Assembly: GCF_014863605.1 (NCBI RefSeq)
Contig: NZ_CP062252.1
Span: forward strand, 6,487,501-6,551,500
Direction of reading: 5' to 3'
Source: Pseudomonas allokribbensis
Lineage (GTDB): Bacteria > Pseudomonadota > Gammaproteobacteria > Pseudomonadales > Pseudomonadaceae
DNA length: 64,000 nt
In this document: positions 56,485 through 64,000 of the stretch, in pieces
How positions within the stretch are numbered: position 1 is the stretch's first letter
Layout: every line of letters starts with the position of its first letter
Position numbers and translations under genes: made by a program
The notes under the pieces: model-generated
The model's database searches: none
The model's input: the letters and a program-made list of their open reading frames with translations, nothing else
Told to the model about the DNA's origin: nothing

Positions 56485-56500
56485 TGCAATTGAACGGCCA
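56485..56500 (-). promoter_or_regulatory. Sigma-54 (RpoN) promoter of hutU
   Basis: On the minus strand TGGCCGTTCAATTGCA fits the TGGCAC-N5-TTGC consensus, with the essential GG and GC exactly 10 bp apart. Transcription should start about 12 bp further, inside the HutC operator. Pseudomonad hut genes are known to use RpoN with CbrB or NtrC. Confidence 0.75.
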
Positions 56501-56717
56501 ACTTGTTGAGAAGCTATCCAACAAGAACCGCAGACATGGCTGGAGAGCGCCAAAATCAAGGGTTGCGGCGTATTTCAGTTTTTTTACAGGGAGTGTTTTG
56601 AGCGGCGGGAGACTGTTACAGAAGCGTGGCGTTGCGCCTCGCTGGGGTGTTCGGTAACAAAAAGTGGGGAACATGCCACAACCTGGAGGCCCCAATAGGC
56701 CTTCAGGCTGTGACCGT

Positions 56718-56782
56718 TTATTACGGGTTACCCTTGTGGATAACTTATTCCACGGTCACCGACTTCGCCAGATTACGCGGCT
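56718..56782. other. attTn7 site (unoccupied)
   Basis: The glmS 3' end and about 25 bp beyond the stop form the Tn7 target. TnsD recognises the conserved last codons of glmS (visible as [11 protein letters not shown]) and insertion falls near 56718-56722. No Tn7-like element is present here. Coordinates follow the E. coli rule and are approximate. Confidence 0.7.
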
Positions 56783-58577
56783 GATCCACGTCGGTGCCTT
56801 TGAGTACAGCGACGTAGTACGACAGCAGTTGCAGCGGGATGGTGTAGAGGATCGGCGACAGGATGTCGTGGATGTGCGGCATCTGCACCACGTGGGTACC
56901 TTCGCCGTTGGTCATCCCTGCCTTCTCGTCAGCGAACACGATCAGTTCGCCGCCACGTGCACGGACTTCCTGCAGGTTGGACTTGAGCTTCTCGAGCAGT
57001 TCGTTGTTCGGCGCAACGGTCACCACCGGCATGTCGTTATCCACAAGCGCCAGCGGGCCATGCTTCAGTTCGCCGGCCGGATAGGCTTCGGCGTGGATGT
57101 AAGAGATTTCCTTGAGCTTCAGCGCCCCTTCCATCGCTACCGGGTATTGCGCACCACGACCGAGGAACAGGGTGTGGTTCTTGTCGGCGAACAGTTCGGC
57201 GATTTTTTCCACGGTGCTGTCCATGGCCAGCGCTTCGCCCAGGCGAGTTGGCAGGCGACGCAATTCTTCGACCAGTCGGGCTTCAACGCCTTTTTCCAGA
57301 GTGCCGCGCACCTGGCCCAAGGACAGGGTCAGCAGCAGCAGGCCGACCAGTTGCGTGGTGAACGCCTTGGTCGAGGCCACGCCGATTTCGCGACCGGCCT
57401 GGGTCAGCAGGGTCAGGTCGGATTCGCGCACCAGCGAACTGATGCCGACGTTGCAGATTGCCAGGCTGCCCAGGAAACCCAGCTCCTTGGCGTTGCGCAG
57501 GGCGGCCAGGGTGTCGGCGGTTTCGCCGGACTGGGAGATGGTGACGAACAGTGTGTCCGGCTGCACCACCACCTTGCGGTAGCGGAACTCACTGGCAACT
57601 TCGACCTGGCACGGAATCCCCGCCAGCTCTTCGAGCCAGTAACGGGCAACCATACCGGCGTGATAACTGGTGCCGCACGCCACGATCTGCACATTACGCA
57701 CCTTGGCGAACAGCTCGGCGGCCTGCGGGCCGAACGCCTGCACCAGCACCTGATCCGAGCTCAATCGACCTTCCAGCGTGCGTTGCACCACGGATGGCTG
57801 CTCGTGGATTTCCTTGAGCATGTAGTGGCGGAACTCGCCTTTGTCAGCAGCTTCGGCACCGTCGGTGTACTGCACGGTCTGGCGCTCGACGGCTTTGCCG
57901 GTCACGTCCCAGATCTGCACCTTGTCACGCTGGATTTCGGCGATATCGCCCTCTTCCAGGTACATGAAACGGTCGGTGACCTGACGCAAAGCCAGTTGGT
58001 CGGAAGCGAGGAAGTTTTCGCCCAGGCCCAGACCGATCACCAGCGGGCTGCCACTGCGAGCCGCGACCAGGCGATCCGGTTGCAGCGCGTGGATAACCGC
58101 CAGACCGTAGGCGCCATGCAGTTCCTTGACCGTTGCCTTCAGGGCGTCGGACAGGTCCGGCAGCGCCTTGAGTTTTTCGGTCAGCAGGTGGGCGATAACT
58201 TCGGTATCGGTGTCGGAAGAGAACACGTAACCCTGCGCCTTGAGTTGTTCACGCAGCGCTTCATGATTTTCGATGATGCCGTTGTGCACCACCGCGACGT
58301 TGCCGGAGAAATGCGGGTGGGCGTTGCGTTCGCTCGGCGCGCCATGGGTTGCCCAGCGGGTGTGGGCGATACCGAGACGGCCAATCAGCGGATGTTCAGC
58401 CAGGGCTGCGTCCAGTTCGCTGACCTTGCCCACGCGACGGGTGCGTTCCAGCGTGCCGTCATTGGTGTACACCGCCACACCGGCACTGTCATAACCCCGG
58501 TATTCGAGGCGCTTGAGGCCTTCGACCAGGATGGCGGTGATATTACGTTCAGCTACCGCGCCGACAATTCCACACAT
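56745..58577 (-). CDS. glmS: Glutamine-fructose-6-phosphate aminotransferase (isomerising)
   Basis: Makes glucosamine-6-phosphate from fructose-6-phosphate and glutamine, first step of UDP-GlcNAc synthesis for peptidoglycan and LPS. 610 aa. N-terminal glutaminase with nucleophile Cys2 (MCGIVGAV), [13 protein letters not shown] motif ([10 protein letters not shown]) and two C-terminal SIS domains ([10 protein letters not shown]-terminal [15 protein letters not shown]). ATG 58577 lies 2 nt after the regulator gene stop, so it is co-transcribed with it. Confidence 0.97.
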   Translation of the reverse strand: MCGIVGAVAERNITAILVEGLKRLEYRGYDSAGVAVYTNDGTLERTRRVGKVSELDAALAEHPLIGRLGIAHTRWATHGAPSERNAHPHFSGNVAVVHNGIIENHEALREQLKAQGYVFSSDTDTEVIAHLLTEKLKALPDLSDALKATVKELHGAYGLAVIHALQPDRLVAARSGSPLVIGLGLGENFLASDQLALRQVTDRFMYLEEGDIAEIQRDKVQIWDVTGKAVERQTVQYTDGAEAADKGEFRHYMLKEIHEQPSVVQRTLEGRLSSDQVLVQAFGPQAAELFAKVRNVQIVACGTSYHAGMVARYWLEELAGIPCQVEVASEFRYRKVVVQPDTLFVTISQSGETADTLAALRNAKELGFLGSLAICNVGISSLVRESDLTLLTQAGREIGVASTKAFTTQLVGLLLLTLSLGQVRGTLEKGVEARLVEELRRLPTRLGEALAMDSTVEKIAELFADKNHTLFLGRGAQYPVAMEGALKLKEISYIHAEAYPAGELKHGPLALVDNDMPVVTVAPNNELLEKLKSNLQEVRARGGELIVFADEKAGMTNGEGTHVVQMPHIHDILSPILYTIPLQLLSYYVAVLKGTDVDQPRNLAKSVTVE

Positions 58578-58579
58578 GC

Positions 58580-59356
58580 TTATTTCTCCTGACTGACCGT
58601 CGCGCAAATCAAATTGATACCGCGAGCCTGAATCTGATCCCGTGCCTCCTGAGGCAGGCGATCATCGGTGATTAGGGTATGGACACTGCTCCACGGCAGC
58701 TCCAGGTTTGGAATCTTGCGGCCGATCTTGTCGGCCTCGACCATCACGATCACTTCCCGCGCCACTTCCGCCATCACCCGGCTCAGGCCGAGCAGTTCAT
58801 TGAAGGTGGTGGTGCCACGCACCAGATCGATGCCATCGGCACCGATAAACAACTGATCGAAGTCGTAAGAGCGTAGTACCTGCTCGGCGACCTGGCCCTG
58901 AAAGGATTCAGAATGGGGATCCCAGGTGCCGCCGGTCATCAGCAGGACAGGTTCGTGTTCGAGTTCGCTCAGGGCGTTGGCGACGTGCAGGGAGTTGGTC
59001 ATCACCACCAGGCCCGGCTGTTGGCCAAGCTCGGGAATCATCGCGGCCGTGGTGCTGCCGCTGTCGATGATGATGCGGGCGTGTTCGCGAATACGGCTGA
59101 CCGCCGCACGGGCAATCGCCTGTTTGTATTTGGAAACGTTCTGACTGACGTCGGCCACCAGTTCCTGAGGCATGGTGATCGCTCCGCCGTAACGGCGCAG
59201 TAGCAGACCATGGCTTTCCAGTGCGGCCAGATCCTTGCGAATCGTAACTTCCGAGGTTTCGAAACGCTTGGCGAGCTCGTCGACACTGACTTCGCCCTGC
59301 TCATTGAGCAAGGCCAGAATGTTGTGGCGACGTTGGGGTGTGTTGCGTTTCGACAT
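58580..59356 (-). CDS. glmR: DeoR-family regulator GlmR
   Basis: 258-aa repressor-type protein. N-terminal DeoR helix-turn-helix ([35 protein letters not shown]) and C-terminal sugar-phosphate sensor domain ([22 protein letters not shown]). Immediately upstream of glmS, which makes amino-sugar control of glmS the likely role. GlmR is the name used for the gene in this position in pseudomonads. Confidence 0.88.
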   Translation of the reverse strand: MSKRNTPQRRHNILALLNEQGEVSVDELAKRFETSEVTIRKDLAALESHGLLLRRYGGAITMPQELVADVSQNVSKYKQAIARAAVSRIREHARIIIDSGSTTAAMIPELGQQPGLVVMTNSLHVANALSELEHEPVLLMTGGTWDPHSESFQGQVAEQVLRSYDFDQLFIGADGIDLVRGTTTFNELLGLSRVMAEVAREVIVMVEADKIGRKIPNLELPWSSVHTLITDDRLPQEARDQIQARGINLICATVSQEK

Positions 59357-59435
59357 AGCGCGCTAAGTTTCGATTCGAAAGATAATGAAAGCAATCAAAA
59401 CCTATCGCAGCAAAACCGTCAAGACGGGGGATGAA

Positions 59436-59466
59436 AAAAAATCGCTGCCCGTAGGCAGCGATTTTT
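59436..59466 (-). terminator. Intrinsic terminator after glmU
   Basis: AAAAAATCGCTGCC pairs with GGCAGCGATTTTT across a CGTA loop; on the minus strand the stem is followed by a T-run. It ends glmU transcription before glmR. Confidence 0.9.
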
Positions 59467-59489
59467 CAGATCGAAGCGCTGTGGATAAC

Positions 59490-60857
59490 TCAGCTCTTCT
59501 TGATCTTCTCCGGCCGCTTCCAGCCATCGATGTTCTTCTGCCGCGCACGGCCGACGGCCAACTGGGCGTTATCCACATTCTGGGTGATGGTCGAACCGGC
59601 TGCGGTGGTTGCACCTGCGGAGATATCCACAGGCGCCACCAGCGAATTGTTGGAGCCGATGAACACATCTTCGCCCAACACGGTTTTCCACTTGTTGGCG
59701 CCATCGTAGTTGCAGGTAATCGTGCCGGCGCCAATGTTGGTGCGGGCACCGATCTCGGCATCGCCCAGATAGGTCAGGTGCCCGGCCTTGGCGCCCTCGC
59801 CCATGCGGGCGTTTTTCAGTTCGACAAAGTTACCCACATGGGCGCGAGCCTCCAGCACAGTGCCCGGGCGCAGGCGTGCAAACGGGCCGGCATCGCTGCC
59901 TTCACCGAGCACTGCACCTTCGATATGACTGTTGGCCTTGATCACCACGCCTTTGCGCAGAGTACTGTCCTTGATCACGCAGTTCGGGCCGATCACCACG
60001 TCGTCTTCGATGACCACCTTGCCTTCGAGAATGACGTTGACGTCGATCAGCACATCGCGACCGGCGGTCACTTCACCACGCACGTCAAACCGCGCCGGGT
60101 CACGCAGGGTCACACCCTGAGCCATCAGACGACGGCCAGCGCGCAACTGATAGTGGCGCTCCAGTTCGGACAGTTGCTTGCGATCGTTGGCGCCCTGCAC
60201 TTCCATCGGATCATGGGGTTGCTCGGTCGCAACCACCAGGCCATCACCGACCGCCATTTCAATCACGTCGGTCAGGTAATACTCGCCTTGGGCGTTGTTG
60301 TTCGACAGACGACCCATCCAGTCAGCCAGATGGCTGGCAGGCACCGCAAGAATACCGGTATTGCCTTCAGTGATCGCTCGTTGTGCTTCGCTGGCGTCCT
60401 TGTGCTCGACAATCGCCGCGACCTTGCCGCCGGCGTCGCGCACGATGCGGCCATAACCGGTCGGGTCGTCCAGTTCGACGGTCAGCAATCCCATCTGCCC
60501 TGGTACAACGTGCTTGAGCAGACGCTGCAGGGTTTCGACTTCGATCAACGGCACGTCACCGTAGAGAATCAGAACGGTGTCGGCGGTGATGAACGGTACA
60601 GCCTGGGCAGTCGCATGGCCGGTGCCCAACTGCTTGTCCTGCAACACGAAATTGAGATCATCGGCGGCCAGCCGCTCGCGCACCACATCGGCGCCATGGC
60701 CGATGACCACGTGAATGCGCTGTGGATCAAGTTGACGGGCACTGTGGATAACATGGCCGAGCATCGAGTCACCGGCAATCGGGTGCAGCACTTTCGGCAG
60801 TGCCGAACGCATACGGGTGCCTTGACCGGCCGCGAGGATAACGATTTCAAGAGACAT
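59490..60857 (-). CDS. glmU: Bifunctional GlmU: GlcN-1-P acetyltransferase / GlcNAc-1-P uridylyltransferase
   Basis: Last two steps of UDP-GlcNAc synthesis. 455 aa. N-terminal uridylyltransferase with [26 protein letters not shown] motif ([11 protein letters not shown]), GDVPL and the C-terminal left-handed beta-helix acetyltransferase ([13 protein letters not shown], hexapeptide repeats, acetyl-CoA site near [14 protein letters not shown]). ATG 60857. Separate transcript: terminators at both ends. Confidence 0.96.
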   Translation of the reverse strand: MSLEIVILAAGQGTRMRSALPKVLHPIAGDSMLGHVIHSARQLDPQRIHVVIGHGADVVRERLAADDLNFVLQDKQLGTGHATAQAVPFITADTVLILYGDVPLIEVETLQRLLKHVVPGQMGLLTVELDDPTGYGRIVRDAGGKVAAIVEHKDASEAQRAITEGNTGILAVPASHLADWMGRLSNNNAQGEYYLTDVIEMAVGDGLVVATEQPHDPMEVQGANDRKQLSELERHYQLRAGRRLMAQGVTLRDPARFDVRGEVTAGRDVLIDVNVILEGKVVIEDDVVIGPNCVIKDSTLRKGVVIKANSHIEGAVLGEGSDAGPFARLRPGTVLEARAHVGNFVELKNARMGEGAKAGHLTYLGDAEIGARTNIGAGTITCNYDGANKWKTVLGEDVFIGSNNSLVAPVDISAGATTAAGSTITQNVDNAQLAVGRARQKNIDGWKRPEKIKKS

Positions 60858-60918
60858 GACTGGCTACCAATCCTGGGTGGTCAGCAACTGCGACCGGGTT
60901 TTTGAAAGTCGGAAAAGA

Positions 60919-60946
60919 AAAAAGGGTAGCCGAGGCTACCCTTTTT
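60919..60946 (-). terminator. Intrinsic terminator of the atp operon
   Basis: AAAAAGGGTAGC and GCTACCCTTTTT form a 12-bp stem around a CGAG loop, with a T-run (TTTTTTCTTTT) downstream on the minus strand. It follows atpC by 30 nt. Confidence 0.93.
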
Positions 60947-60975
60947 AATCAATCGCACAACAAGTGGCTGACGGA

Positions 60976-61401
60976 TTAACCGCCAAACTTCTTGCGGATC
61001 TGCTGGACGGTGCGCAGCTGAGCTGCAGCCTCGGCCAGACGTGCGGACGCAGCTCCGTAATCGAAATCTGCGCTCTTCTCATGCAGAGCAGCTTCGGCAG
61101 CCTTGAGAGCTGCTTGAGCCTGAGCTTCATCCAGGTCGGCGGCACGTTGCACGGTATCGGCAAGCACCTTGACCATGTTCGGCTGAACCTCGAGGAAACC
61201 ACCGGAGATGTAGAACACCTCGGCTTCCCCGCCTTGCTTGATCAGGCGGATCGGACCCGGCTTGAGATTCGTGATCAGCGGCGCGTGGCCCAGAGCGATA
61301 CCAAGATCACCCAGAGCACCGTGCGCAATCACCATCTCGACCAGGCCGGAAAAGATTTCTCCTTCCGCGCTGACGATATCGCAATGGACTGTCATAGCCA
61401 T
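60976..61401 (-). CDS. atpC: ATP synthase epsilon subunit
   Basis: 141-aa central-stalk subunit of F1, which transmits rotation and inhibits ATP hydrolysis. N-terminal beta barrel ([40 protein letters not shown]) and C-terminal helices rich in Ala/Gln. Last gene of the atp operon, followed by the terminator at 60919. Confidence 0.97.
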   Translation of the reverse strand: MAMTVHCDIVSAEGEIFSGLVEMVIAHGALGDLGIALGHAPLITNLKPGPIRLIKQGGEAEVFYISGGFLEVQPNMVKVLADTVQRAADLDEAQAQAALKAAEAALHEKSADFDYGAASARLAEAAAQLRTVQQIRKKFGG

Positions 61402-61446
61402 CTGATTGCCTCAACCTAAATGAGCGCCCGTTGCCGGGCGCCGGGA

Positions 61447-62853
<1,407 letters not shown>

Positions 62854-63714
62854 TTAAACCGCGGCAGCGCCGCCGACGATTTCCGAGATCTCTTGGGTGA
62901 TCGCAGCCTGACGCGCCTTGTTGTAGATCAGCTGCAAATCGCTGATCAAATCACCGGCGTTGTCGGTAGCGTTCTTCATCGCGATCATCCGCGCAGCTTG
63001 TTCAGCCGCGTTGTTCTCGACCACCGCCTGGTAGACCTGCGACTCCACGTAACGGACCATCAAGCCGTCCAGCAGCTCCTTGGCATCCGGTTCGTAGAGA
63101 TAGTCCCAGTGGTGCTTGAGTTCTTGATCCGGGGTTGCCACCAGTGGAATCAACTGCTCCACGGTAGGCTGTTGCGTCATGGTGTTGATGAACTTGTTGG
63201 ATACCACGGACAGGCGGTCAATACGGCCGTCCAGATAAGCATCCAGCATCACCTTGACGCTGCCGATCAGATCATTGATCGACGGCTCTTCACCCAGGTG
63301 GCTGATAGCTGCAACGACGTTACCGCCGAAGTTGCGGAAAAAGGCCGCACCCTTGCTACCAACGACACACAGATCAATCTCGACGCCGTTTTCGCGGTTT
63401 ACCGCCATGTCCTTGACCAGGGCCTTGAACAGGTTGGTGTTCAAGCCGCCGCACAGACCACGGTCACTGCTCACTACGACATAACCAACGCGCTTGATGG
63501 CGCGGTCGATCATGAACGGGTGGCGGTATTCCGGGTTGGCGTTGGCCAGATGCCCAATTACCTGGCGGATACGCTCCGCATAAGGACGGCTAGCAGCCAT
63601 GCGCATTTGTGCCTTGCGCATTTTGCTGACCGCCACTTTTTCCATGGCGCTGGTAATCTTTTGCGTGCTTTTGATGCTCGCAATCTTACTGCGAATCTCT
63701 TTTGCGCCTGCCAT
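62854..63714 (-). CDS. atpG: ATP synthase gamma subunit
   Basis: 286-aa rotor shaft of F1. N-terminal [28 protein letters not shown] and C-terminal coiled coil ([41 protein letters not shown]) are diagnostic. ATG 63714. Confidence 0.98.
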   Translation of the reverse strand: MAGAKEIRSKIASIKSTQKITSAMEKVAVSKMRKAQMRMAASRPYAERIRQVIGHLANANPEYRHPFMIDRAIKRVGYVVVSSDRGLCGGLNTNLFKALVKDMAVNRENGVEIDLCVVGSKGAAFFRNFGGNVVAAISHLGEEPSINDLIGSVKVMLDAYLDGRIDRLSVVSNKFINTMTQQPTVEQLIPLVATPDQELKHHWDYLYEPDAKELLDGLMVRYVESQVYQAVVENNAAEQAARMIAMKNATDNAGDLISDLQLIYNKARQAAITQEISEIVGGAAAV

Positions 63715-63764
63715 GTAACACCTATCAGGTTAGCAAGCGGGAGCCTTGCGGCTCCCGCTGCGGC

Positions 63765-64000
63765 TTACCAGGTTTGGGTGGCCTTGAACTTCTCGATACC
63801 GGCTTTCATGCCAGCGTCGATTTCGTCATTGAAGTCACCCTTCACGTTGATCTTCGCCATCAAATCGGCGTGATCGCGGTTGAAGAAAGCAATCAGCGCT
63901 TGTTCGAAGCTGCCGATCTTGGCGATTTCAACGTCAGTCAGGAACCCACGCTCAGCGGCATACAGCGACAGCGCCATGTCAGCGATCGACATTGGTGCGT
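63765..64000 (-). CDS. atpA: ATP synthase alpha subunit, C-terminal part only
   Basis: The frame continues beyond base 64000. About 78 residues of the C-terminal helical domain are visible ([20 protein letters not shown]... [11 protein letters not shown]), matching AtpA. The visible internal Met is not the start. 50 nt before atpG. Confidence 0.95.
   Translation of the reverse strand, partial: APMSIADMALSLYAAERGFLTDVEIAKIGSFEQALIAFFNRDHADLMAKINVKGDFNDEIDAGMKAGIEKFKATQTW

Larger units (their letters stand above)
56335..56744. other. hutU upstream region and glmS 3' intergenic, no gene
   Basis: 410 bp between hutU and glmS, both transcribed toward lower coordinates. The 140-bp part next to hutU is the leader. 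The middle holds the HutC-type operators and sigma-54 promoter. The far part (56500-56744) should carry the activator sites needed by sigma-54; GTTAC at 56615 and GTAAC at 56654 are possible CbrB half-sites (weak). No coding frame of note. Confidence 0.6.

Noticed and set aside
52952..56493. Two long plus-strand frames opposite hutH and hutU
   Set aside because: Composition is a mirror of the catabolic genes and no ribosome-binding site or domain is visible.
56687..56702. AGGCC/GGCCT hairpin downstream of glmS as a terminator
   Set aside because: Stem of only 5 bp and no T-run; too weak to call.
56664..58592. Plus-strand frame of about 640 codons opposite glmS
   Set aside because: Antisense shadow of glmS; no motif or signal supports it.

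Overview
The window is a high-GC gammaproteobacterial chromosome segment. Gene content and order point to a Pseudomonas of the fluorescens/putida type. The markers are the atpAGDC-glmU-glmR-glmS block, an A-band type D-rhamnan O-polysaccharide locus (rmd-gmd-wbpW-wzm-wzt-wbpXYZ), a zinc-starvation locus (zigA, folE2, pyrC2, gamma carbonic anhydrase, zinc amidase) and hutU-hutH-hutT. I saw no tRNA, rRNA, CRISPR array, insertion sequence or prophage. It looks like ordinary chromosomal backbone with a few accessory blocks. Function calls come from reading the translated sequence; no database search was run.

Layout. 1-0.74 kb: 3' part of pdxY (truncated by the window edge), then a DUF3301 protein. 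1.3-11.6 kb: zinc-starvation region with two CobW-type GTPases (one is ZigA), a DUF1826 protein, two small secreted proteins (one apparently frameshifted), an AMIN/Amidase_3 amidase, and a tightly packed folE2-znuC-znuB-znuA-like-gammaCA-pyrC2 operon. Two near-palindromic Zur boxes sit in the two divergent promoter regions. 11.6-15 kb: DUF3617 protein, cardiolipin synthase, cyclopropane fatty acid synthase. 15.1-21.1 kb: a four-gene overlapping operon with three SPFH (HflK/HflC-like) membrane proteins and a P1B-type metal ATPase; a third Zur-like box lies 34 nt before its first start codon. 21.2-27.2 kb: lpd, Lrp-type regulator, LysE exporter, a 712-residue repeat-type envelope protein and a DUF3142 lipoprotein.

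27.3-42.4 kb: polysaccharide locus. The minus-strand arm carries two GT4 glycosyltransferases, two related methyltransferases and an acyltransferase. The divergent plus-strand arm carries rmd-gmd-wbpW-wzm-wzt-wbpX-wbpY-wbpZ, which makes GDP-D-rhamnose, polymerises it on the cytoplasmic side and exports it by an ABC transporter. 42.4-46.1 kb: a three-domain flavin/2Fe-2S oxidoreductase, a GST and a LysR regulator. 46.4-51.6 kb: an Aot/His-type amino-acid ABC transporter operon with an embedded aspartoacylase-family gene, then an RpiR regulator. 51.6-56.3 kb: histidine catabolism genes transcribed hutU-hutH-hutT from a sigma-54-type promoter overlapped by a HutC-type operator. 56.7-64 kb: glmS, glmR, glmU, atpC, atpD, atpG and the end of atpA.

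Most interesting: the SPFH/P-type ATPase operon. Its middle protein has 18 histidines in its first 32 residues, its ATPase has no N-terminal metal-binding domain, and it has a candidate Zur operator in its promoter. Together these suggest a membrane metal-handling complex tied to zinc starvation.
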